Assembly (NCBI GenBank): GCA_035571835.1
Contig: DATNBU010000045.1
Span: 124,001 to 188,000 of the forward strand
DNA length: 64,000 bases
Source: Candidatus Limnocylindrales bacterium
Lineage (GTDB): Bacteria; Desulfobacterota; Binatia; UBA1149; CAITLU01
Direction of reading: 5' to 3'
The notes below the pieces were generated by a model. It did not search any database. It was not told the origin of the DNA and saw only the letters and a program-made list of their open reading frames with translations. A program made the translations under genes and the position numbers. This document shows positions 8,227 to 16,782 of the stretch, piece by piece; the first letter of the stretch is position 1, and every line of letters begins with the position of its first letter.

Positions 8227-10082
8227 CGCGTCGTCGTACGAAGAAGCCGGGGCGTGCCGCTTCCCAGCCGCCGGAGGACACGTCCGCGCCGTCGCGCGCG
8301 ACGAGGATTGCGGCTGCGCAGGCGGCGGCACGGCCAGTTGCGGCTCCGCAAGCGGCCGCTCGGCAAATTGCTGCTCCACCCGCTGACTCGATGCTCGCAT
8401 CGCTGCAGGAGCTGGCGCGGGAGGCATCGAACCGCATCGTGATGCTTGGCGTGGTGCTCGGGTTCTTTGCGATCATGGCGGTCATAGCGGCGCGCACCAA
8501 TACACCGACTCCCGACGAGTTCGTCTACGTTCCGGCCGGTTACTATCACCTGACGACCGGCGACCTGACGTTCGATACGACCAACCCGCCACTGCTCAAG
8601 ATGCTGATGGCGGCGCCGCTGCTCGCGATGGACGTCCGTATCGACACCAGCCCGAAGGCCCGCGACAACAGCACGGGCTGGGGCGCGTGGATCTTCGGTA
8701 CGAGCTTCATGGAGCTCAATCGCGAGCGTTATCTCGACGCGTTCTTTCGCGCGCGCCTGGTGATCGTCGCGCTTGGCCTGGTTCTCGGCGTGCTCGTCTT
8801 CGCGCGCGCGCGCGAGCTGCTTTCTCCGGCCGGCGCGCTCGCGGCGCTTCTCGTTTACGGCACGATGCCGCCCGTCATCGCGCATGCGTCGGTTGCGACG
8901 CTCGACGTCGGCGTTTCGCTCGCGCTGTTTGCCGCACTGATCGCGGCGGCGCGGTTCGCCAGAAGCAAGGCCGTGGTCTGGGCGCTCGCGACCGGCGCAG
9001 CGTTTGGTTTTGGGTTCGCGATCAAGGGCACGGCCGCGTTGTTCGCGCCGCTGGTTCCGATCCTCGTTGCGGCCGAGTGGGACGACTGGAACGCGGACGG
9101 GATCCGGCGATTCGTGATCGGCGGCGCGTCGATGCTCGCGGCCGCGTGGCTTGCGATCCTGGTTTCGTACCGTTTCTCGGGCTTTCCGCTTCCGGCGCCG
9201 CTCGTCGAGGGCATCCGGTTCCAGATCGCCGCGAGCAGCTCGGGAGAATTTCCGGCGTTCCTGTTCGGCAGCTGGTCGCAGAAAGGCTGGTGGTACTACT
9301 ACCTGGTCGCGCTCGTGCTGAAGACACCGATCGCGTCCCTGGTGCTGTTCGTCGCCGGAATCGTCGCGATCGCAACCGGACAGGGCAGGCCCGGCGATGC
9401 CGCCGGAAGCCGGCGCGCAGAGGCCGCGTGGATCCTCATTCCGCCGCTGTTTCTCCTCTACGTGCTGTCGTTCCACTACGCGAAGGATTACGGAATCCGC
9501 TACCTGTTGCCGGCGTTTCCGTTCCTCGTCCTGCTTGCCGGCCGCGGCGCGGACCTGCTGCTGCGAAGCGGAACATATGCGCGCGCGGCGCTGGCCGTGC
9601 TGCTCGTTTGGCAGACGGCGGCATGCGCGTTCGCCGGACCGCATCAGCTTGCGTACTTCAACGAGCTTGCCGGAGGTCCCGATCGCGCGCGCACGCTGCT
9701 TCTCGATTCGAACCTGGACTGGGGCCAGGACCTCGGACGGCTTGCATACTATCTTCACGACCGCGGTCTGCGCAGCGCGTGCATCGGATACTTCGGGCAC
9801 GTGAGCCCGAAGGTCTACGATCTCGACTTCACGCTGCCGCCGACGACACCGGCACCGGGACTGTGTGCGATCAGCGCGAACTTTCTCGCGGGATATCCGT
9901 ACGCAATCACGTACGCTGGAGATCGCATCCGCGGCGTGCGGCCGGGAGCGTGGTCGTGGTTCGACAAGCTGGTGCCGATCGCGCGCATCGGCCGCTCGAT
10001 CTACGTATACGACGTGACGGCCGAAGACGTCGCGCGTCTTGGCGGATCGCATCCGCCCGCCGCCTCTCCACCGGCGCGCTGA
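8223..10082 (+). CDS. GT39/ArnT-like membrane glycosyltransferase
   Basis: The protein is 619 residues from the ATG at 8223, which overlaps the tag stop. An Ala/Pro-rich cytoplasmic tail of about 70 residues precedes a multi-pass membrane region. The first periplasmic loop carries the acidic pair Asp98-Glu99 (TPTPDEFVYVPAGYYHL) used by polyprenyl-phosphate-sugar transferases. The segments TTNPPLLKM and LDSNLDWGQDL are also typical. It probably transfers a sugar from a polyprenyl-phosphate donor outside the membrane. The adjacent DPM1-like gene could make that donor. Confidence 0.8.
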   Translation: MTRRRTKKPGRAASQPPEDTSAPSRATRIAAAQAAARPVAAPQAAARQIAAPPADSMLASLQELAREASNRIVMLGVVLGFFAIMAVIAARTNTPTPDEFVYVPAGYYHLTTGDLTFDTTNPPLLKMLMAAPLLAMDVRIDTSPKARDNSTGWGAWIFGTSFMELNRERYLDAFFRARLVIVALGLVLGVLVFARARELLSPAGALAALLVYGTMPPVIAHASVATLDVGVSLALFAALIAAARFARSKAVVWALATGAAFGFGFAIKGTAALFAPLVPILVAAEWDDWNADGIRRFVIGGASMLAAAWLAILVSYRFSGFPLPAPLVEGIRFQIAASSSGEFPAFLFGSWSQKGWWYYYLVALVLKTPIASLVLFVAGIVAIATGQGRPGDAAGSRRAEAAWILIPPLFLLYVLSFHYAKDYGIRYLLPAFPFLVLLAGRGADLLLRSGTYARAALAVLLVWQTAACAFAGPHQLAYFNELAGGPDRARTLLLDSNLDWGQDLGRLAYYLHDRGLRSACIGYFGHVSPKVYDLDFTLPPTTPAPGLCAISANFLAGYPYAITYAGDRIRGVRPGAWSWFDKLVPIARIGRSIYVYDVTAEDVARLGGSHPPAASPPAR

Positions 10083-10122
10083 GCGCTTTGACATCGTGAC
10101 GGCACCGGCAAAAGGAAGCGCG

Positions 10123-10890
10123 ATGGGTGTTGCGGCGGCCAACCATTCTCATCCCGGCATCGTCATTCCGACGTACAACGAGAGCGAGAACATCGAGCGG
10201 CTCGTCGCCGAGATCCTCGCGCTGCCGGTCGGAGCTCACGTTGTCGTCGTCGACGACAACTCGCCGGACGGGACCGGGGAGCTGCTCGACAAGCTGGCCG
10301 CCGTCGAGCCGCGACTGCACGTGGTGCATCGCCCGGCCAAGCTCGGCCTCGGCACCGCGCATATCGCCGGCATCCGCAAGGCCGACGCGCTCGGCCTCGA
10401 CCCGATCGGCACGATGGACGCGGATTTCTCCCACCACCCCCGTTACATCCCGAACCTGATCGCCGGCCTCGCCCACAACGATGTGATGATCGGCTCGCGA
10501 TACGTGGCCGGCGGGGGCACCAAGGACTTCGGGCTCCACCGCCAGCTGCTCAGCCGGACAGCGAACACGTTTGCCAGGACGATGCTCGGCCTGACGTCCG
10601 GCGACTGCACGGCCGGTTTCCGCCTGTACCGCCGGGAGACGCTCGCCTCGATCGATCTCGATTCGATCTTCTCGAACGGGTACTCGTTCCTCATCGAGAT
10701 TCTCTTTCTCGTTCAGGCCGCCGGCTGGAAGGTCGGCGAATCGCCGATTCTTTTTGAAGATCGTCGCGAGGGGATCTCGAAGATCTCGCGCAAGGAAATC
10801 GCCAAGGCGGTCTACACGGTGCTGCGGCTGTTTGCGCAGCGCGGACGCATCCGCGGCGGCGTCGCGCGACCGGCGTCGCGACCGAGGTAG
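10123..10890 (+). CDS. DPM1-like polyprenyl-phosphate mannosyl/glucosyltransferase (GT2)
   Basis: The protein is 255 residues from the ATG at 10123; a GTG at 10096 is possible. The GT-A fold shows IVIPTYNESENIERLV (13-28), VVVDDNSPDGT, then the metal-binding DADFSHHP and the acceptor-side GSRYVAGGGTKDFGL, ending with the DPM1 signature GWKVGESPILFEDRREG. There is no C-terminal membrane anchor, as in short DPM1 enzymes. It lies 40 bp after the GT39-like gene, so it probably supplies that enzyme's lipid-linked sugar. Confidence 0.88.
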   Translation: MGVAAANHSHPGIVIPTYNESENIERLVAEILALPVGAHVVVVDDNSPDGTGELLDKLAAVEPRLHVVHRPAKLGLGTAHIAGIRKADALGLDPIGTMDADFSHHPRYIPNLIAGLAHNDVMIGSRYVAGGGTKDFGLHRQLLSRTANTFARTMLGLTSGDCTAGFRLYRRETLASIDLDSIFSNGYSFLIEILFLVQAAGWKVGESPILFEDRREGISKISRKEIAKAVYTVLRLFAQRGRIRGGVARPASRPR

Positions 10891-11012
10891 TCAAACGCGT
10901 ACGTCATCGTGCTGCGCGTGATGAAGAGGCTCACGCGCACAGCAAGTGGAACTATCCACTGCGTCGACGAATGCGCTTTGCTTTCCTGCGATTTCTCTTC
11001 GAAGGCACAGAA

Positions 11013-11030
11013 TCGATTTTTGTAAATCGA
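11013..11030. repeat. Dyad TCGATTT-N4-AAATCGA upstream of the lipase
   Basis: This perfect 7-bp inverted repeat lies in a locally AT-rich patch of the 301-bp gap 10891-11191, just upstream of the candidate lipase promoter. It is a plausible regulator site. Confidence 0.5.
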
Positions 11031-11045
11031 ATACGGCCAAAAGCA

Positions 11046-11074
11046 TTGACGGCCGGAGGACCGGCGGATAAGTT
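11046..11074 (+). promoter_or_regulatory. Candidate lipase promoter and leader
   Basis: TTGACG (11046-11051), 17 bases, then TAAGTT (11069-11074). The leader of about 110 bases that follows contains a hairpin CACGTCC-TGC-GGACGTG (11108-11124). I checked the leader against GEMM-type riboswitch patterns and did not find the required core. Confidence 0.35.
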
Positions 11075-11191
11075 CCGGCGATCGCAAGTAGCCGAATCCC
11101 TGGAGCGCACGTCCTGCGGACGTGATGGGACGAAGCTCTTTCGAGACCACGGGTTGCCGGAATTGCGGTGCCCGAAACCTTCGGAGGGAAA

Positions 11192-12319
11192 ATGAAACGA
11201 CATTTCACGCTGGGCGCCGCGGCGGCGCTCTCGGTTTTTCTGATTGGCGGACTGGCAGGCAGTGCGCACGCGCGCACCGCGAACAAGACGCTCTATCCGA
11301 TCGTCTTCGCGCACGGCGCCGGCGGCTTCGACAACATTCTCGGCTACGACTACTGGGGCGATGACTGGGGCGTGTTCGTGCTCGACCCGTGCGACGGGTT
11401 CCTCGAGACTACGTGCAACGGCGACATCGACTACAACCAGAAGTCGTTCATCGCATCGGTTACGCCGCTTCAGTCCTCCGAAGCGCGCGGCTACGAGCTC
11501 TACCAGGACATCCTCGGCTACATGGCGACGTCGGGCGCGCAGTACGTCAACATCGTCGGGCACTCGCAGGGCGGCATCGATCTTCGCAAGGCGGCCAAGC
11601 TGCTCTACACGAACAAGGCCCGCACGGTCGTCAAGTACGGCATCAGCCTGTCGTCGCCGCACCGCGGCTCGCCGATCGCGAAGTACATCCTCGACCTGAA
11701 GCCCGGCGTCGTTTCGGTAATCGACGCGCTCGCGACGTTCTACGGAAGCATCGTCTACGGCGCCGGCAACGACGGCTACGCGGCTGCCAAGTCGCTCATG
11801 TACAACGACTACAGCGCGACCGACGGCGTGACGACGGGCCTCGCGGCATACAACGTCACGTATCCGAACAGCCCGACGTACATCGCGCGCAGCCGCAGCA
11901 TGGTGACGGCCCAGCAGGGCCTCGACATGAATCCGGCGCTCTACCTGGTGCAGCAGGGGTTCTACAACATCGACGGTGACGGCTACGCGGCCAGCGACGC
12001 CGACAACGACGGCGCCGAAGGCATCGGCAACGGCAACCGGAACGACACCGACGACGATGGGCTGGTCGGCGTGAACTCGGCCCAGATGGGCCTGCGCCTC
12101 GAGCACGTCGGCTGCTGGCCCTGTCTCGATTACGTCTATGAGCGGACGGCCACCGGCGACTGCACCAACCTGAACTCGCCGCCGTCGATTGCGATGACGT
12201 CGAAGTCGTACGTGATCCCGCAGGATCACATCGACATCATCGGCGTCGGACCGGACACGTTCGACGAGATGGAGTTCTACGCTGCACTGACGGACTACAT
12301 CGCCGACAGCGGATTCTGA
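11192..12319 (+). CDS. Secreted triacylglycerol lipase (alpha/beta hydrolase, Pseudomonas/Burkholderia-like)
   Basis: The protein has 375 residues; GGAGG lies 4 bases before the ATG. A signal peptide spans about 1-28 (SVFLIGGLAGSAHA). The oxyanion-hole strand is YPIVFAHGAGGF (35-46). The nucleophile is Ser125 in NIVGHSQGG. The acid is Asp289 in DDDGLVGVNSAQMG and the histidine is His346 in PQDHIDIIG, the order seen in family I lipases. A calcium-loop-like DGDGYAASDADNDG (261-274) is inserted before the Asp. Four or more Cys residues could form disulfides. It hydrolyses long-chain acylglycerols outside the cell. A candidate foldase lies downstream beyond a terminator. Confidence 0.88.
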   Translation: MKRHFTLGAAAALSVFLIGGLAGSAHARTANKTLYPIVFAHGAGGFDNILGYDYWGDDWGVFVLDPCDGFLETTCNGDIDYNQKSFIASVTPLQSSEARGYELYQDILGYMATSGAQYVNIVGHSQGGIDLRKAAKLLYTNKARTVVKYGISLSSPHRGSPIAKYILDLKPGVVSVIDALATFYGSIVYGAGNDGYAAAKSLMYNDYSATDGVTTGLAAYNVTYPNSPTYIARSRSMVTAQQGLDMNPALYLVQQGFYNIDGDGYAASDADNDGAEGIGNGNRNDTDDDGLVGVNSAQMGLRLEHVGCWPCLDYVYERTATGDCTNLNSPPSIAMTSKSYVIPQDHIDIIGVGPDTFDEMEFYAALTDYIADSGF

Positions 12320-12344
12320 TCCGCCGTACTTGCGGTCATGTTCA

Positions 12345-12384
12345 GGGGCCGTTATCCCGTCGGGATAACGGCCCCTTTCGTTTT
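12345..12384 (+). terminator. Rho-independent terminator after the lipase
   Basis: GGGGCCGTTATCCC (12345-12358), loop GTC, and GGGATAACGGCCCC (12362-12375) form a perfect 14-bp stem followed by TTTCGTTTT. Confidence 0.95.
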
Positions 12385-12430
12385 ATCCATCCGTTGAACT
12401 ACCTGCCGCCCATGCATCGTAGAGGCTCCC

Positions 12431-13489
12431 GTGTCTGACCGATCGAAGAATCGCAAAATTGTCTTCGCTGCCGTTGCCGTGGTCGCGCTCGTCGCCGTCG
12501 TGTTCCTGCGGTCCGGGTCCGGTCCGTCTCCGGGGCCGAAGAAAGGCGAGGATGACGCAACGCAATGGGTCGACGGCGACGGATCTGGAGCTTCCTCTCC
12601 GGATTCCTCGCGGCGCCAGGCGCGGGCGCTTGGCATCAGCGACAGCCGGTCCGACGACGAGGCGGCGGAGTACCTGCGCGAGCAGTTCGGCGCGACGATC
12701 GACAACAAGCGGTCGCAGATCAAGGCGATCGAAAAGCTGATCAATTACCTGATGAAGCGCTATCCGGACGACTGGCAGAGCCGGCTGCAGGCGCTGCTCG
12801 CCAAGGCATTCCCCGGGCTCGCCGATCAGCTCTATGCGCAGTTCCAGAACATGTCGTCGTACAACGAATGGCTGAAAGCGCACCATGACGAGCTCGCGAA
12901 GATGGATCCGGCCGACAGGCGCGAGGCGCTTCGCGATGCGCGCTCGCGCTTCTTCGGCGCGGATGCCGAGGAGATCTTCGCGGAGACTCTCAAGCAGGAC
13001 CAGATCGCCGACGCGATGGCGGCCATCAAGGACGCGCACGACACCACGGTCAAAGAGAAGCTCGATACCTACATGGATGCGATCAACGATGCGTTCGGAG
13101 AAGAAGCGCCGCAGTTCATCGAACGCCGGCAGACCGAATTGCTCGGCCGCTTCGTCGAGCTTCCATCGGTGCAGGACGATCTGTACGCGATGTCGCCGGA
13201 GCAGCGCGAAAACGAGCTGTCGAACATTCGTGCGGCGATGGGTCTCGACGAGCAGGCTCTCACCCGATGGCGTACTCTCGATGCGGAGCGCGATGCGCAA
13301 TGGGATACCGGCGAGGACTACATGCGCGAGCGCGACCAGATCGTGAAGTCGTCACAAGGCGACGAGCAGGCGCGGCGGCTTGCGGAGCTTCGCACGAAGA
13401 CGTTCGGAGAAGACGCCGACACGATCCGCAGCGAAGAGGATGCGGGCTTTTTCCGTTTCGGCCATCGCCGGGTTTATGGAAAAGAGTAG
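12431..13489 (+). CDS. Candidate lipase-specific foldase (LifO-like)
   Basis: The protein has 352 residues from a GTG start. An N-terminal membrane anchor (about 10-27) is followed by a Pro/Ser/Gly/Asp linker and an almost entirely helical, charged domain. Helical repeats such as ARSRFFGADAEEIFAETLK and LAELRTKTFGEDADTI resemble the R..FG..A motif of lipase chaperones, and the gene directly follows a lipase, the usual arrangement. The family signature RxxFDYxLSA was not found, so this is a divergent member or a look-alike. The terminator between the genes implies separate transcription or read-through control. Inner-membrane anchored, periplasmic. Confidence 0.6.
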   Translation: MSDRSKNRKIVFAAVAVVALVAVVFLRSGSGPSPGPKKGEDDATQWVDGDGSGASSPDSSRRQARALGISDSRSDDEAAEYLREQFGATIDNKRSQIKAIEKLINYLMKRYPDDWQSRLQALLAKAFPGLADQLYAQFQNMSSYNEWLKAHHDELAKMDPADRREALRDARSRFFGADAEEIFAETLKQDQIADAMAAIKDAHDTTVKEKLDTYMDAINDAFGEEAPQFIERRQTELLGRFVELPSVQDDLYAMSPEQRENELSNIRAAMGLDEQALTRWRTLDAERDAQWDTGEDYMRERDQIVKSSQGDEQARRLAELRTKTFGEDADTIRSEEDAGFFRFGHRRVYGKE

Positions 13490-13510
13490 CCGACACTGCG
13501 GAGGTTGCTC

Positions 13511-14047
13511 ATGAAGACGATCAAAAATTTTGCAGGACTGATCGCGTTTATTTTCATTGCGGCGCCGGGATTCGCAGCGCCGCCTCCGATGGGTGCATGC
13601 TGCAACATCGTGGCCGGCTGCTGCCCCCCGCTCGGCAACTGCCAGATCACGACATCGTCGTTCTGCGAATTCGGCTACCAGGGTGACGGTACGGTCTGTC
13701 CGGATTGTCCGGCGACGACCACGACCACTACGACGAGCACGACGACGCTCGCACCGACCACCACGACGTCGACGACCACCAGCACGACGACAACCACCAC
13801 GCTCGGTCCGGGAACCACGAGCACGACGCTCGTGCCCGTGTCGATCTGCGGAGACGCGAATCAGGATCTGGAGATCACGTCGACCGACGCATTGATCGCG
13901 CTGAAGACTGCGGTTTCGACCGCGAGCTGTCCGCTCGAACGATGCGACTACAACGGAAGCGGCGAGGTTACTGCCACGGATGCGCTCGCGATCCTGAAGG
14001 TCGCCGTGGGACAGCCGATCGTGCCGATGTGCCCGATCGTGATCTGA
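13511..14047 (+). CDS. Secreted protein: Cys-rich head, threonine linker, dockerin-like tail
   Basis: The protein is 178 residues from the ATG at 13511, with GGAGG 7 bases upstream. A signal peptide ends near residue 23. Next comes a Cys-rich segment (GACCNIVAGCCPP...CPDCP), then about 40 residues that are nearly all Thr/Ser. The C-terminal domain has two calcium-loop/helix units, CGDANQDLEITSTDALIALK and CDYNGSGEVTATDALAILK, as in type I dockerins. It may attach to a partner on the cell surface. No cohesin gene was recognised in the window. Confidence 0.85.
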   Translation: MKTIKNFAGLIAFIFIAAPGFAAPPPMGACCNIVAGCCPPLGNCQITTSSFCEFGYQGDGTVCPDCPATTTTTTTSTTTLAPTTTTSTTTSTTTTTTLGPGTTSTTLVPVSICGDANQDLEITSTDALIALKTAVSTASCPLERCDYNGSGEVTATDALAILKVAVGQPIVPMCPIVI

Positions 14048-14069
14048 AAAGAACAAACCGCGACAGAAA

Positions 14070-14119
14070 AACGGGGTCGACACCGATTTGCGAATATCGG
14101 TGTCCGACCCCGTTTTTTT
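14070..14119. terminator. Bidirectional terminator
   Basis: AACGGGGTCGACACCGAT (14070-14087) pairs with ATCGGTGTCCGACCCCGTT (14096-14114) with one bulged base. A T-run follows on the plus strand and five Ts on the minus strand. It ends both the secreted protein gene and the convergent oxidoreductase gene. Confidence 0.92.
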
Positions 14120-15103
14120 CTACATCGAGAGCACGATCTTTCCGAAGTTTGCGTTCTCTTCCATCAGGCGATGGGCGTCTGCTGCGTTCGCGAGCGGAAT
14201 CACCCTGTCGACGACGGTCGCGATCCGTCCGCTCGCGATATGCGGCAGCACGCTCTTTTCGAATGCGCGCACGGCCGTCGCTTTCTCTTCGAGCGAGCGC
14301 GCCCGCAGCAGAGTGCCGCGGATCGTCAGGCGCTTCTGCAGCATGGCGCCGAGCGCGAGCTCGCCGCTGAAGCCGCCCATGAGGCCGATCAGGATCATCC
14401 GCCCTTTTTCCGCGAGCGCGCGCACGTTCGACTCGAGATACGACGCGCCGATGAAGTCGACGACGACGTCGACGCCGCGCCCGCCGGTCGCTTCGCGTGC
14501 GCGGTCGGCAAACGCTTCGGTTTTGTAGTCGATCGCGACGTCGAGCCCGAGCTTGCAGGCCGCATCGAGCTTTTCCTTCGACCCGGCCGTGCCGAGCACG
14601 ATCGATGCGCCCATGACCCTGGCAAGCTGGATTGCCGCCGTACCGACGCCGGAGCCGGCCGCGTGCACGAGCACGCTTTCTCCGCACGCAAACGAGCACT
14701 GCAGGAGCGCGTCGTGCGCCGTGATGAACGCTTCCGGAACCGAAGCGGCCTGCTCGAACGTGAGCCGCTCGGGAATGATCGACGCGAGCCGATGATTGAC
14801 GACGATCTTTTGCGCGTAGCCGCCGCCGGCGAGAAGGCCCATCACGCGGTCGCCCGCGCGAAATCCGGTCGCGTTGGCGCCGGCGCTTTCGACTTCGCCC
14901 GCGAACTCGAGCCCCGGAATTTCGAACTCCGGCTTTGGTCCGGGCTGCGGGTAAAGGCCACGACGCTGCAGCAGGTCTGCACGGTTGAGAGCGGTGGCCT
15001 TTACACGAACCACGAGGTCGTCCGGACCGCATGCGGGGTCGGGCAGGTCGCGCAGCGCGAGCACTTCCGGCCCGCCGTATTCGGCAATCACGATGGCTTT
15101 CAC
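14120..15103 (-). CDS. Zinc-free NAD(P)H quinone oxidoreductase (MDR, PIG3-like)
   Basis: The protein has 327 residues from a GTG start, with AAGGAG 8 bases upstream. The medium-chain reductase lacks the zinc-binding Cys set. Motifs are NRADLLQRRGLYP, GLEFAGEVESAG, GDRVMGLLAGGGYAQ and the nucleotide-binding VHAAGSGVGTAAIQLA. It reduces quinones or enals with NAD(P)H in the cytoplasm. The start overlaps the recO stop (GTGA), so it is translated downstream of recO. Confidence 0.92.
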   Translation of the reverse strand: MKAIVIAEYGGPEVLALRDLPDPACGPDDLVVRVKATALNRADLLQRRGLYPQPGPKPEFEIPGLEFAGEVESAGANATGFRAGDRVMGLLAGGGYAQKIVVNHRLASIIPERLTFEQAASVPEAFITAHDALLQCSFACGESVLVHAAGSGVGTAAIQLARVMGASIVLGTAGSKEKLDAACKLGLDVAIDYKTEAFADRAREATGGRGVDVVVDFIGASYLESNVRALAEKGRMILIGLMGGFSGELALGAMLQKRLTIRGTLLRARSLEEKATAVRAFEKSVLPHIASGRIATVVDRVIPLANAADAHRLMEENANFGKIVLSM

Positions 15104-15891
15104 GAGGAGAACTCCTTGGCGACGGTCTTGAGGAACGCGCGCGAGCGAAGAGGCTTTGTCAGATGGAGATCGACGAGGCGATCGAGAAGGGCAGTCGCGA
15201 GGCGCCCGACCGCAGGCTCGGCGACGTCCGGCACCGAGAGCGTCGCGCCGCGCACGTACGCCATGAGCGGCGGATCGATCACGCGGCGGCTCGGCCGGAA
15301 GCGTTCGTCTGCGGGATCGAGCCCTGCGGCTTCGGCTTCGTGACGCGCGCAGATGACGCCGCTGCCACGGCTGTCGAGAATCGGGCGCGAGCCTTCGGTG
15401 ACCGGCTCTCCGCAGATCCCGCAGATCCCGAAGTCCGGCGCCCAGCCGCTGCGCTCGAGCAGGCCGAGCACGAAGTGGTGGGCGAGCGGTTCGATCAGGT
15501 CGCGGCCAAGCCGGCTGATGACCTCGCGATAAAGCTCATACAGGTCGCGGCACGGATCGCGGTCGGCAGTCATGACCTCGGTCAGCTCGGTCAGGTAAGA
15601 AGCCCACGCGAATGCGTCGAGGTTCGATGCCAGCGCCGGGTTCGATGCCAGGACCCGGCTCTCGTGCAGAAAAGCCAGTGAGAATTGGGGTTTGCGGTCG
15701 AGGCGGACCTGGATTTCCTGAAACGGCTCGAGTGCTCCGCCGGCGAACCGGCGCACCGAGCGACGCGCGCCTTTGGCGATCGCCGAGATTTTCCCGGCCT
15801 CTTCGGTGAGCAGGACCAGGATCCGGTCGGACTCCCCGAAGTTGCGGCTTCGCAGGACGAACGCGCTGGTGATGATTTCATCCGCTGCCAC
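15100..15891 (-). CDS. recO: DNA repair protein RecO
   Basis: Loads RecA with RecR at single-strand gaps. From the GTG at 15891 the protein begins MAADEIITSAFVLRSRNFGESDRILVLL, matching the family N-terminus (OB fold), and has 263 residues. In-frame ATGs at 15951 and 15960 would add 20-23 residues not typical of RecO, and 15960 coincides with the grpE -35 box. A CGICG motif with a later CARH resembles the RecO zinc site. The gene is divergent from grpE and overlaps the oxidoreductase gene by 4 bp. Confidence 0.9.
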   Translation of the reverse strand: MAADEIITSAFVLRSRNFGESDRILVLLTEEAGKISAIAKGARRSVRRFAGGALEPFQEIQVRLDRKPQFSLAFLHESRVLASNPALASNLDAFAWASYLTELTEVMTADRDPCRDLYELYREVISRLGRDLIEPLAHHFVLGLLERSGWAPDFGICGICGEPVTEGSRPILDSRGSGVICARHEAEAAGLDPADERFRPSRRVIDPPLMAYVRGATLSVPDVAEPAVGRLATALLDRLVDLHLTKPLRSRAFLKTVAKEFSS

Positions 15892-15959
15892 GGTTTCCCC
15901 GAAGAAGTCCCAGAAAACGTCGCGCCCGACGTATTCGCAAGGATATGCCATCGCTTTCA

Positions 15960-15987
15960 TTGACACGCTGCACCGGCGACTTAGCTT
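15960..15987 (+). promoter_or_regulatory. Candidate grpE promoter
   Basis: A perfect TTGACA (15960-15965), 16 bases, then TAGCTT (15982-15987), which puts the likely transcript start about 28 bases before grpE. No CIRCE element or clear sigma-32 box was seen. Confidence 0.55.
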
Positions 15988-16021
15988 CGGCGCGCCGTCG
16001 CCCGCCGGAGGCCCCCTTACA

Positions 16022-16636
16022 ATGAGCCAGGACGATTCAAGCCAAGCCACTTCCAGAGCAGACGAGCGCGCCAACGGCGCGGATGGCGACGAGCCCCGCT
16101 CCACGCGCAGCGAGGCCGATACGACCAGCGATGTTTCGGGCGAAGACGCCGAGCCCGGCGTAGCGCTGTCCCCGGAAGACGAGCTCGACGCGGCCCGCAG
16201 CAAATCGGCCGAAAACTACGATCTTTACGTGCGCGCCAAGGCGGACATCGAGAACATCCGCAAGCGCCACCAGCGCGAGCTTGCCGATCGCGCCCGATAC
16301 GACGGCGAGTCGCTGGCGCGTGACATCGTTCCGGCCATCGACGACCTCGAGCGGGCGCTCGAGCATGCTGGCGACGGCGCTGCCGGAGTCACCGACGGCA
16401 TCGAGCTCGTTCGCAAGGGCCTGATGGCTGCGCTCAAGCGCAACGGAGTCGAGCGCATCGAGGCCGAAGGGAAGCCGTTCGACCCGGCTGAGCACGAAGC
16501 GGTGACCGTCGTCGAGACCGACGAGGTGCCGCCGAATACGGTCATCAGCGTTTTCCGGGCGGGCTACAAAATTCGCGACCGGCTGCTGCGCGCCGCAATG
16601 GTCTCGGTGTCGAAGGCACCCGAATCCAAGGCCTGA
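16022..16636 (+). CDS. grpE: Nucleotide exchange factor GrpE
   Basis: Releases ADP from DnaK in the Hsp70 cycle. The protein is 204 residues from the ATG at 16022, with GGAGG about 10 bases upstream. An acidic disordered N-terminus of about 55 residues precedes the long dimerisation helix (DLYVRAKADIENIRKRHQRE), then DIVPAIDDLERALEHA and the beta head with FDPAEHEAVTVVETDEVPPNTV and GYKIRDRLLRAAMV. It is first in the grpE-dnaK-dnaJ cluster. Confidence 0.96.
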   Translation: MSQDDSSQATSRADERANGADGDEPRSTRSEADTTSDVSGEDAEPGVALSPEDELDAARSKSAENYDLYVRAKADIENIRKRHQRELADRARYDGESLARDIVPAIDDLERALEHAGDGAAGVTDGIELVRKGLMAALKRNGVERIEAEGKPFDPAEHEAVTVVETDEVPPNTVISVFRAGYKIRDRLLRAAMVSVSKAPESKA

Positions 16637-16675
16637 AAACGCGGAAAACCGGCGAGAAATCCACTTGCGGACCGG

Positions 16676-16699
16676 GGTCGGGTGCTTACTTACCCGACC
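16676..16699 (+). repeat. Hairpin between grpE and dnaK
   Basis: GGTCGGGT (16676-16683), an 8-base loop, then ACCCGACC (16692-16699): a perfect 8-bp stem in the 146-bp gap. It has no T-run, so it is more likely a processing, stability or regulatory element than a terminator. Confidence 0.6.
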
Positions 16700-16782
16700 A
16701 GGCGCAAAGGCGCACAAAAATCCGGAAGACGTCCTGCATCGACACGACGAGGTGACGGGAGCTTCCAGCGAAAGAGGGAATC

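Noticed and set aside
11041-11191. GEMM (cyclic di-GMP) riboswitch before the lipase
   Set aside because: Some GGTTGCCGG-like text is present, but the conserved core and paired helices could not be assembled.
15892-16203. Longer RecO start, up to 16203
   Set aside because: It would run antisense through the grpE promoter and coding region, and the added residues do not resemble RecO.
16636-16782. Sigma-32 promoter before dnaK
   Set aside because: CTTGCGG resembles a -35 element, but no CCCCAT-type -10 lies at the right distance.
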